64,000 nucleotides of DNA, taken from contig NZ_JACVEL010000002.1 in the NCBI RefSeq assembly GCF_014518315.1, forward strand, positions 248,001-312,000, written 5' to 3'. The DNA comes from Taishania pollutisoli (GTDB taxonomy: Bacteria > Bacteroidota > Bacteroidia > Flavobacteriales_D > Crocinitomicaceae). This document shows positions 35,363-42,604 of this stretch, one piece after another. Each line of letters starts with the position of its first letter. The first letter of the stretch is position 1. Under the pieces are notes generated by a model that made no database searches, was not told the origin of the DNA, and saw only the letters and a program-made list of their open reading frames with translations. Both the position numbers and the translations under genes were made by a program.

Positions 35363-36247
35363 TCAGAGTTTGAATTGAATGGGAAGATTGAATTCCGTGT
35401 CAACCGGATGTCCATTCTGTTTCCCGGGAATCCAGTCAGGCATGGAACGAATAACACGGATGACTTCATGGTCGAAGTTTTTACTTTTGGGGACGGATCG
35501 TATGATTTGTGGCTGTTTAATTTTTCCTTCCTTGTCGATGATGAATTTTACATAAACAGTTCCTTCTATTTTCTTTTTTCGTTCCCGTTCAGGATACACT
35601 AAATGTTGCCGGATATATTGCATTAAACTGTCAACCCCACCTTTAAATTGAGGCATTACTTCAGAGAATTGACAGACTTTTTCTTCTGCGGGCGACGGTT
35701 CAATGTATACGATATCTCCAAGTAGTTGCTCTGTAGAGGACGGAGGAGAAATGACAGGGGCTCCCATTGTCGGACTCACATCAGAGGCTTCACAGGTTGT
35801 TTGTATGGATTTATCGTTTGAAGAAGTGGTGCATTCTCGGCGGGTTGTATCGACATCGACCGAATCTTGTGGTGCGAATTCTAAGGTGATGCCATCATTT
35901 TTTGTCGTTGGAGGTGAATCATTGCATCCTGTCAGTAGCAAGGCACCAATGGTTAGAATATAAAATGATAAATCGGTGTTTCTATGGTGGTGCGACAAGG
36001 AACGAATGGTGACCAGTATGTCGGAGTACGAAAAGTCCATTTGTGCTGGATTAATTCGACCGCATACTTGCTGATTCCGGTTTAAGAGCAAGTATTCAAG
36101 GATTTCCCGGCGGTCCATCTGAGTAAAATCCTTCACATGTTTCTGACAACTGTCACAAAAACGGGAACGGACACTAATTTTCATTTGCTCCCAGTCTTCG
36201 GTGCATGGATTCGGAATATCCACCAATTTTTTCATTTGTTGCTTCAT
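35363..36247 (-). CDS. TonB C-terminal domain protein with N-terminal cysteine cluster
   Basis: About 294 residues from MKQQMKKLVDIPNP (36247); an upstream start adds 13 unlikely residues. N-terminal cytosolic part has RSRFCDSCQKHVKDFTQMDRREI and CGRINPAQ, a Cys-x2-Cys cluster seen in Bacteroidetes envelope proteins. One membrane helix (about 96-113, LSFYILTIGALLLTG) is followed by a Ser/Thr/Pro-rich linker. The last 80 residues (FKGGVDSLMQYIRQHLVYPE, GTVYVKFIIDKEGKI, WIPGKQNGHPVDTEF) are a TonB energy-transducer domain. It likely crosses the periplasm and couples to an outer membrane partner. Confidence 0.85.
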   Translation of the reverse strand: MKQQMKKLVDIPNPCTEDWEQMKISVRSRFCDSCQKHVKDFTQMDRREILEYLLLNRNQQVCGRINPAQMDFSYSDILVTIRSLSHHHRNTDLSFYILTIGALLLTGCNDSPPTTKNDGITLEFAPQDSVDVDTTRRECTTSSNDKSIQTTCEASDVSPTMGAPVISPPSSTEQLLGDIVYIEPSPAEEKVCQFSEVMPQFKGGVDSLMQYIRQHLVYPERERKKKIEGTVYVKFIIDKEGKIKQPQIIRSVPKSKNFDHEVIRVIRSMPDWIPGKQNGHPVDTEFNLPIQFKL

Positions 36248-36497
36248 TTTCTGTCGTTTATTGCTGGCAAGATAGGTGAAAAACAAGTGAAATGGTCGTC
36301 TGTTGCTTGGGCAGAAACACCTACCTATTCTACTGTTGTTATTTCTGTTTCATCCGTATTTTCGATTAAATGACCATCATCGAAAACTGCCCCAATGAAT
36401 AGGTACAATAGCAATATTGTCGGGGTGACTGATCCCGAAAGTTCGGAAAATTAAAGGAAGACACTGCCGGGAAGACGCGACACCAGTGCAGAATGTT

Positions 36498-36839
36498 CTA
36501 CATGGTCCAGACCGTCAGTTTCGATAACCTGCAAGTAGGATATTCCTTTTTCATGTGCTGAAGAAAGATCGAAAAGTTAGGGTTCGAAAGTGTAATGTTG
36601 GTCAGAAAACGATAGGATTGTTTCCTGCGTTCGTGAATCAGGGTTAATTCCCAGACTTCACGGTGATTGACCTTGTTGTACGTTCGCTGTACGGATATAA
36701 TCGACGCCAATGGGAATTGCTTGACTTCTTTTTTTCGCTGAACATACAAAAATTCCTTGTCGAAAAACAACTCGTTCTTAAAGGCAAACAATCCGAAGAA
36801 AAACGGGCGGGAACTGATTCTAATCGCGTCAGGATTCAT
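36498..36839 (-). CDS. Hypothetical protein downstream of parC
   Basis: 113 residues, cytosolic, basic. Strand-rich pattern (ELFFDKEFLYVQRKKEVKQFPLASIISVQRT, REVWELTLIHERRKQSYRFLT) resembles a PH-like or DUF304-like beta domain with a final helix (NPNFSIFLQHMKKEY). It starts 3 bases after the parC stop, so it is cotranscribed with it. Function unknown. Confidence 0.65.
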   Translation of the reverse strand: MNPDAIRISSRPFFFGLFAFKNELFFDKEFLYVQRKKEVKQFPLASIISVQRTYNKVNHREVWELTLIHERRKQSYRFLTNITLSNPNFSIFLQHMKKEYPTCRLSKLTVWTM

Positions 36840-36842
36840 TCA

Positions 36843-39563
36843 TCAAAACAACTTCGGTTGATCATCGTCATTTGTCATGTCCCATTCCATTGTCGGAGAT
36901 TCCCCTTCGTCGGTATCTACCGTAGTATCAGATTCCGCATCGATTACCGGTTCAACGGCCTGTTCTTCCGGCCATGGCTCTTCACCTCCTTCCGGAATTT
37001 CAGGAAGTACTTCCTTGATCTTTAGTTTGGTCAGTTGATTTCCCTGAGCTTTCATTCCTTTGATATCAATAAAGTCCGCAATATCAATGATGGTATCCGC
37101 CAAATTTTTGGTCGCTTTCAGCAGCTTGTTGTAGACAATCCGTGCTTTCGGTCGGTATGCCGTTGAAGCCAGATCTAAGTGAGAGCCTTCTGATTCACTG
37201 ATGAACAATACTTTCTTGTCCATTGTCACCTCACACAGGAAGCGTTTTACAAAATGTAAGTCTTTTTCTGCGTCGTAATAAACGGCGGAGATCGGACGAT
37301 CCGGGTGCCACTTTTCAATGTGAATCATATCTTCATCAAAGTGCGTTGCCAGGTCAAACCCGGACAAACGGTATTCACCTGATTTGTACAGGGTAAGTAT
37401 TTTGTCATTTCCTTTAAATTGCCCCAGGAATTTTCCTCTTCCATCGTCATTCAGACGTCCGACAATTTCATCGTACCAGATTTTCCGTGCAGCGAGTGTT
37501 GACCCGCCCACTTCTTTCTGAACAATTTTCTGAACAATTTCCTTTGTTACACGGTTTCCTGCAGCACTTCGCCCTTTGATCAGCAAAGCACCGAAATCAA
37601 TATCGAAACGCAGGCGTTTGATATGCGGACGCGGACGCAGCATCACCGTTACGATTTCCCGTTCGCCATTCGGATGTACAGAGAAATACAACAATTTTGA
37701 CCCTTTTGTTCCGCGTGTCAAATCGTATTCCGTATCCCGGGTAATGGAGTCTACCGTGAACCGCTTCATCATCGTTGGTCCGCCAACTCCGTCCTGGTAC
37801 ATCATGTGATAAATGGTGCGTTTGTCCCCCTTTTTCCAGACATTGGCATACACGATTCCCTTCCCGACAAATTTCTTATCGCTGACTTTGGTCACCATCA
37901 TTTTTCCAGTTGCAAAGAAAATGATCACGTCGTCAATTTCAGAACAATCGGCAATGTATTCTGCTTTTTTCAATCCGTGTCCAATAAATCCTTCGTCGTA
38001 GTCGACGTAGAGTTTTTTATTGGCAATGATCACTTTTGTTGCGTTAATTGAATCGAATGTCTTGATTTCCGTTTTGCGTTCCCTTCCTTCTCCGAATCGT
38101 TTTTTCAGATCTTTGTAATATTCGATGGCATATTCGATCAGGTTTTCGAGATTGCGTTTGATTTCCTCCATTTCCGCCTCGATTTTTGCAATCAGTTCGT
38201 CTGCCTTCGAAGCATCAAAGCGCGTAATCCGAATCATCGGAATCTGAGTCAGTTTTTGCAGATCTTCATCTACAATCTCGCGAATCAGTTGCTTTTTGAA
38301 CGGTTCAAAACGTTTGTACAAATATTCATACAGTGATTCTCTGTCGGAATAATGCTTAAAGTCGATGTACATTTCTTCGTTGATGAAGATTTTTTCCAAC
38401 GTAGAGAAATGCCATTGACGTTGCAATTCATCCATGCGGATTTCCAGTTCACGACGTAGTAAATCAACAGTGTTATTGGTGTTGATTTTTAAAATCTCAC
38501 TGACACCGATAAAACGTGGTCGGTCACCGTCAATAACAGATGCATTGGGTGAAATTGAAAGCTCACAATCGGTAAATGCGTAGAGCGCATCGATTGTTTT
38601 ATCCGGAGAAACACCGGGAGCAAGGTGAATAATGATTTCCGCTAATGCAGCAGTGTTGTCTTCAATTTTTTTGATCTTGATTTTCCCTTTGTCGTTGGCT
38701 TTCAGAATAGAATCGATCAATGACGTGGTTGTTCCCACCGGAATTTCATTGATGATCAGTGTTTTAGAGTCTTCTTTTTTGATTTTAGCACGCAAACGTA
38801 CTTTTCCGCCTCTCAATCCATCGTTGTAATTGGAAAAATCTGCCATTCCACCGTTGGGGAAGTCCGGGTAAATTTCTACACGTTTTCCACGCAGGTGGTT
38901 AATGGATTGATCAATCAGCTCAATGAAATTGTGTGGTAAAATCTTACAGGCCATCCCTACGGCAATTCCTTCTGCTCCCTGTGCTAACAGCAGCGGGAAT
39001 TTTACCGGCAATTGTTCCGGTTCGTTATTTCTTCCGTCATAACTCTTTAGCCAGTTGGTCGTTTTCGGGTTGAAAACAACATGGTTGGCAAATTTTGTCA
39101 GTCGGGCTTCGATGTATCGCGGAGCGGCGGCACCGTCACCGGTAAGTGTATTCCCCCAGTTTCCCTGACAATCAATCAGCAAGTCTTTTTGTCCCAACTG
39201 CACCAATGCGTCTCCTATGGATGCATCCCCGTGCGGGTGGTATTTCATGGTATTTCCGATGATGTTCGCCACCTTGTTGTAACGACCGTCATCCATTTCT
39301 TTCATGGAGTGGAGAATACGACGCTGTACAGGCTTGAATCCGTCGTGCACCGAAGGAACGGCACGTTCAAGAATTACATAAGAAGCATAGTCCAGGAACC
39401 AGTTTTCATACAATCCGCTGACCGGTATGATGGAACTATCTTCCGGCTCATCCGTATTGCGCGAATGAACACCGCTGAAATCAGTTGAAGCCGATTCATT
39501 TTGTTCGTTCTGCTCGTTGTTTTCGTCAAATTGCTGGTCGTTTTCTTCCTCGTTTTCTGCCAT
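36843..39563 (-). CDS. parC: DNA topoisomerase IV subunit A
   Basis: 906 residues from MAENEEENDQQFDENN (39563); an ATG seven codons upstream is possible. Breakage-reunion domain: LYENWFLDYASYVILERAVP, GFKPVQRRILHSM, NTMKYHPHGDASIGDALVQL, and the catalytic Tyr150 in AAAPRYIEARLT. The C-terminal beta-pinwheel region lacks the gyrase-box, which with its partner favours topoisomerase IV over gyrase. Acidic tails at both ends; the last residues are DDQPKLF, resembling a sliding-clamp peptide. Decatenates replicated chromosomes with ParE. Confidence 0.9.
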   Translation of the reverse strand: MAENEEENDQQFDENNEQNEQNESASTDFSGVHSRNTDEPEDSSIIPVSGLYENWFLDYASYVILERAVPSVHDGFKPVQRRILHSMKEMDDGRYNKVANIIGNTMKYHPHGDASIGDALVQLGQKDLLIDCQGNWGNTLTGDGAAAPRYIEARLTKFANHVVFNPKTTNWLKSYDGRNNEPEQLPVKFPLLLAQGAEGIAVGMACKILPHNFIELIDQSINHLRGKRVEIYPDFPNGGMADFSNYNDGLRGGKVRLRAKIKKEDSKTLIINEIPVGTTTSLIDSILKANDKGKIKIKKIEDNTAALAEIIIHLAPGVSPDKTIDALYAFTDCELSISPNASVIDGDRPRFIGVSEILKINTNNTVDLLRRELEIRMDELQRQWHFSTLEKIFINEEMYIDFKHYSDRESLYEYLYKRFEPFKKQLIREIVDEDLQKLTQIPMIRITRFDASKADELIAKIEAEMEEIKRNLENLIEYAIEYYKDLKKRFGEGRERKTEIKTFDSINATKVIIANKKLYVDYDEGFIGHGLKKAEYIADCSEIDDVIIFFATGKMMVTKVSDKKFVGKGIVYANVWKKGDKRTIYHMMYQDGVGGPTMMKRFTVDSITRDTEYDLTRGTKGSKLLYFSVHPNGEREIVTVMLRPRPHIKRLRFDIDFGALLIKGRSAAGNRVTKEIVQKIVQKEVGGSTLAARKIWYDEIVGRLNDDGRGKFLGQFKGNDKILTLYKSGEYRLSGFDLATHFDEDMIHIEKWHPDRPISAVYYDAEKDLHFVKRFLCEVTMDKKVLFISESEGSHLDLASTAYRPKARIVYNKLLKATKNLADTIIDIADFIDIKGMKAQGNQLTKLKIKEVLPEIPEGGEEPWPEEQAVEPVIDAESDTTVDTDEGESPTMEWDMTNDDDQPKLF

Positions 39564-39588
39564 GTTGCCTGAAATTTTACGCAATTAA

Positions 39589-39596
39589 CAAATTTA
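39589..39596 (-). promoter_or_regulatory. -7 element of parC
   Basis: Plus-strand CAAATTTA reads TAAATTTG on the minus strand, 26 bases before the ATG at 39563. parC therefore has its own promoter despite lying downstream of parE. Confidence 0.5.
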
Positions 39597-39653
39597 GCAA
39601 GATGATTTGGATTAAAGGGTTGTCTGTAAAGGGATTTATTCACAAAGTGAGTG

Positions 39654-39687
39654 TTGGTAAGTGGAGGGTTTGTTTGCGGTATCTTTG
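39654..39687 (+). promoter_or_regulatory. Plus-strand promoter between parE and parC
   Basis: TTG (39654-39656) is followed after 23 bases by TATCTTTG (39680-39687), a full match to TTG-N17-23-TAnnTTTG. It points away from parC, into the 39740 small ORF, and antisense to the parE 3' end. Confidence 0.5.
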
Positions 39688-39739
39688 ATGTTTTATTGCG
39701 TGCAACTGAACAGCATTGTTTTGTCGAAACAATTTGTTA

Positions 39740-39883
39740 ATGTCTCCGGGGTTGGTTGTTTCTGCTGACAATGCCAGAAAAGGGCTTGTAGGTTGTATCA
39801 GTAAGTTATTTATTGATACAAATAGCCCGTTGACGTCAGAAGAGCAATGGATGTTGAAGCCTTTGTACTTTGTTAAAGATTAA
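39740..39883 (+). CDS. Small ORF (47 residues) or frameshifted remnant between parE and parC
   Basis: ATG at 39740 opens MSPGLVVSADNARKGLVGCI, then SKLFIDTNSPLTSEEQWMLK and PLYFVKD, ending TAA 39881-39883. A second frame starting at the ATG 39688 reads MFYCVQLNSIVLSKQFVNVSG and stops just where the first becomes protein-like, so one lost base would join them into a protein of about 64 residues. A plus-strand promoter precedes both. It may be a young pseudogene, a small protein, or chance. Confidence 0.35.
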   Translation: MSPGLVVSADNARKGLVGCISKLFIDTNSPLTSEEQWMLKPLYFVKD

Positions 39884-39918
39884 ATCAAATGGTTGAATTT
39901 TCGTGCTTCTTCGTCTCT

Positions 39919-41787
39919 TCAAGCCACCGCTTCTTCCTCTTCTTTTACACCATCAATTGCTGCATCCGAACGCAAATTTCCAATGATAAAATCTTGGCGT
40001 TCCTGTGTGTTTTTACCCATGTAGTAAGACAAAATCGTATCAATTGTTGCTTCTTTTGACAAGATCACCGGTTCCAGACGCATGTCTTCCCCGATGAAGT
40101 TTTTGAACTCGTCCGGTGAGATTTCTCCCAATCCCTTGAATCGGGTGATTTCCGGGTTTTTTCCCAATCTTGAAATGGCGTCCAGTCGCTCTTCTTCTGT
40201 GTAGCAGTACACAGTTTCTTTTTTATTTCGCACACGGAAAAGTGGTGTTTGTAGGACGTAAACATGGTTGCGTTTTACCAGGTCTGGAAAAAATTGAAGA
40301 AAGAATGTGAGCAACAACATGCGGATGTGCATCCCGTCAACGTCGGCATCGGTCGCAATGACAATTTTATTGAAACGCAGGTTTTCCATTTCTTCTTCAA
40401 TATCCAACGCAGCCTGAAGCAGGTTGAATTCTTCGTTTTCGTACACAATCTTTTTGGTTAGTCCGTAGCTGTTCAATGGTTTTCCGCGAAGAGAAAAGAC
40501 TGCTTGTGTGTTGACATCGCGTGATTTTGTGATGGATCCGCTCGCCGAATCTCCCTCGGTGATGAATAGGGTTGTTTCTTCGTGACGGTCATTTTTCGTA
40601 TCGGTAAAATGCACCCGGCAATCGCGGAGTTTTTTGTTGTGTAATGACGCTTTTTTAGCTCTGTCTCGGGCTATTTTTCGAATGCCGGACAATTCTTTTC
40701 GCTCACGTTCCGATTGCTTGATTTTTCGTTCCAGTGATTCTGCAATTTCCGGATTTCTGTGCAGGAAATTATCCAGTTTTTCTTTCAGGAAATCGTTGAC
40801 AAATGCCCGCATGGACTTTCCCTCCGGTTCAATTTCCTGAGAGCCCAGTTTTGTTTTTGTTTGTGATTCGAATACCGGTTCGATGACTTTGACAGCGATG
40901 GATGCTACAATAGATTGACGGATGTCAGATGCTTCGTAGTTTTTTCCGTAGAAGTCGCGAATAACCTTTGCTACTGATTCCCGGAAAGCTCCCTGGTGTG
41001 TTCCTCCTTGTGTGGTGTGTTGCCCGTTAACGAATGAATAATAGTCTTCTCCGTATGTGCGACCATGTGTAAATGCGACTTCAATGTCTTCTCCTTCCAG
41101 GTGAATAATCGGGTAGAGTGGATCACCGTCCATGTTGTCTTCCAGGAGGTCTTTCAAGCCGTACTTGGATTGCAGGCGCTCACCATTGAAGTGAATTACT
41201 AAATCCCGGTTGAGGTAACAGTAGTTCCACATCATTTTGGTTAGATAGGCCGTTTTGAAATTGAACTTTTTGAAGATGGTTTCATCCGGAATAAATTCAA
41301 CATACGTTCCGTTTTGTTCGGTTGTTGCCTCCAGTTCGTGTTCTGCAGTCAGATTTCCGCGTTCAAATTCCGCTTTTTTCTTTTGACCGTCACGAACAGA
41401 ATAGACCATAAAATAGCTGGACAAAGCATTGACAGCTTTGGTACCGACTCCGTTCAGCCCGACTGATTTTTTAAATGCCTTTGAGTCGTATTTACCTCCG
41501 GTATTCATTTTGGAGACAACATCCACGACTTTCCCGAGCGGAATTCCACGTCCGTAATCGCGGACAGAAACTTTTCCGTCCTTGATTTTTATCTCAATCC
41601 GTTTCCCGTTCCCCATTACAAATTCATCTATACAGTTGTCCATTACCTCTTTTACAAGGATGTAAATACCGTCGTCAGCCGAACTTCCGTCGCCTAATTT
41701 ACCGATATACATCCCCGGACGAAGGCGAATGTGTTCTTTCCAGTCGAGCGACCGGATGTTGTCTTCTGTATATTGATTTTCTGCCAT
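39919..41787 (-). CDS. parE: DNA topoisomerase IV subunit B
   Basis: 622 residues from [19 protein letters not shown] (41787); the frame runs 20 codons further but a promoter element lies there. GHKL ATPase: [54 protein letters not shown]. Toprim region: [23 protein letters not shown] and [17 protein letters not shown] with the metal-binding Asp residues. The absence of the gyrase B insert and the paired parC downstream favour ParE. Transducer lysine is expected near [12 protein letters not shown]. Confidence 0.92.
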   Translation of the reverse strand: MAENQYTEDNIRSLDWKEHIRLRPGMYIGKLGDGSSADDGIYILVKEVMDNCIDEFVMGNGKRIEIKIKDGKVSVRDYGRGIPLGKVVDVVSKMNTGGKYDSKAFKKSVGLNGVGTKAVNALSSYFMVYSVRDGQKKKAEFERGNLTAEHELEATTEQNGTYVEFIPDETIFKKFNFKTAYLTKMMWNYCYLNRDLVIHFNGERLQSKYGLKDLLEDNMDGDPLYPIIHLEGEDIEVAFTHGRTYGEDYYSFVNGQHTTQGGTHQGAFRESVAKVIRDFYGKNYEASDIRQSIVASIAVKVIEPVFESQTKTKLGSQEIEPEGKSMRAFVNDFLKEKLDNFLHRNPEIAESLERKIKQSERERKELSGIRKIARDRAKKASLHNKKLRDCRVHFTDTKNDRHEETTLFITEGDSASGSITKSRDVNTQAVFSLRGKPLNSYGLTKKIVYENEEFNLLQAALDIEEEMENLRFNKIVIATDADVDGMHIRMLLLTFFLQFFPDLVKRNHVYVLQTPLFRVRNKKETVYCYTEEERLDAISRLGKNPEITRFKGLGEISPDEFKNFIGEDMRLEPVILSKEATIDTILSYYMGKNTQERQDFIIGNLRSDAAIDGVKEEEEAVA

Positions 41788-41814
41788 TTTTGAAGTGAAA
41801 TTATCTGCGATTAA

Positions 41815-41822
41815 CAAAGTTA
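41815..41822 (-). promoter_or_regulatory. -7 element of parE
   Basis: Plus-strand CAAAGTTA reads TAACTTTG on the minus strand, 28 bases before the chosen ATG, which supports that start over the upstream in-frame one at 41847. Confidence 0.55.
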
Positions 41823-41891
41823 GCAAACAAATATTGGATTCGCACACGGAGGAAAGATCATTTATTCACCAATTAATGTGAATTAAAAGTT

Positions 41892-41921
41892 TGGTGGTTT
41901 AGAAATTTTTAGTATCTTTCG
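41892..41921 (+). promoter_or_regulatory. Promoter of the 78-residue secreted protein gene
   Basis: TTG (41892-41894), a 19-base spacer, then TATCTTTC (41914-41921), one base off TAnnTTTG. The ATG is 28 bases further. Confidence 0.45.
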
Positions 41922-41949
41922 TTTGGATTCTACTTAATAAAAAAAACAA

Positions 41950-42186
41950 ATGAGACAAGTACTACTGCTGTTAATTGCCTTTGGTGGCATGGCGTTTGCC
42001 AATTCCCGGAACATATTTTTTGTTACATGTGAAAATCAGTCAGATGTAAATGTGCTTGTGGCTGGTTGTGAAAATCAGGTTAAACAACACCGGGTTGGTG
42101 GATTGACTGCGTATTTTGAAAGTCAGACTGATTCAGGACTCTCTTATTTTGTGAGAAACAGGGGGTGCGGGTTTGGAACTGCTTGA
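41950..42186 (+). CDS. Small secreted protein, unknown
   Basis: 78 residues. Signal peptide MRQVLLLLIAFGGMAFA, mature part of about 60 residues with three Cys (VTCENQSDVNVLVAGCENQ and RNRGCGFG) and aromatic strand-like stretches. No family recognised and no close internal homology. It stands alone between divergent parE and carB, with its own promoter. Confidence 0.55.
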   Translation: MRQVLLLLIAFGGMAFANSRNIFFVTCENQSDVNVLVAGCENQVKQHRVGGLTAYFESQTDSGLSYFVRNRGCGFGTA

Positions 42187-42542
42187 TTTTTTTAATGTTA
42201 ACAGGGGGGGGTATAAAAAGCGAAAGGGACAAAACTTACGTCTTCTCCCTTTCAAACCTAACCTAACCTACCTTTTACAACTAAACCTATTGCAAATATA
42301 ATGTCATTTTTTTGATCCCTCCAAATAAAAAGTACATTTAGTTGAAAAATTAACAAATATTTACCTGGGTGTTTAAAAAATAGATTAAATTACTGTTAAG
42401 AAATTGTTTCCAATTTTTTAATACTTGTTTTTTGGTAATCCGTCAAAATAAATAAATCACAGAAGTTATCCGGTTTATAAACAATCTCGTGAAATTGTTA
42501 AAAACAACCTGAAAAATGCTTTTCTGCTTCCCGATTTTTAAT
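42187..42542 (+). other. Gene-free AT-rich stretch with hairpin, G-run and CTAACC repeats
   Basis: No coding potential seen. An 8-G run lies at 42204-42211. GAAAGGGA (42222-42229) pairs with TCCCTTTC (42246-42253) across 16 bases; on the minus strand it is followed by GCTTTTTATAC, so a minus-strand terminator is possible. Directly after come tandem CCTAA units (AACCTAACCTAACCTACC around 42255-42272). The rest is AT-rich. Confidence 0.55.
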
Positions 42543-42550
42543 TACATTTG
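42543..42550 (+). promoter_or_regulatory. -7 element of carB
   Basis: TACATTTG matches TAnnTTTG, 54 bases before the carB ATG. The resulting leader of about 45 bases shows no clear attenuator. Confidence 0.55.
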
Positions 42551-42604
42551 CGCTCAATTTGATGAAATAGTTGTATTCAAAATTGAAACCCAAAAGAGCA
42601 GCAA

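Noticed and set aside
39919-41787. DNA gyrase subunit B
   Set aside because: Adjacent partner A lacks the gyrase box and the protein lacks the gyrase B insert; topoisomerase IV is the better call.
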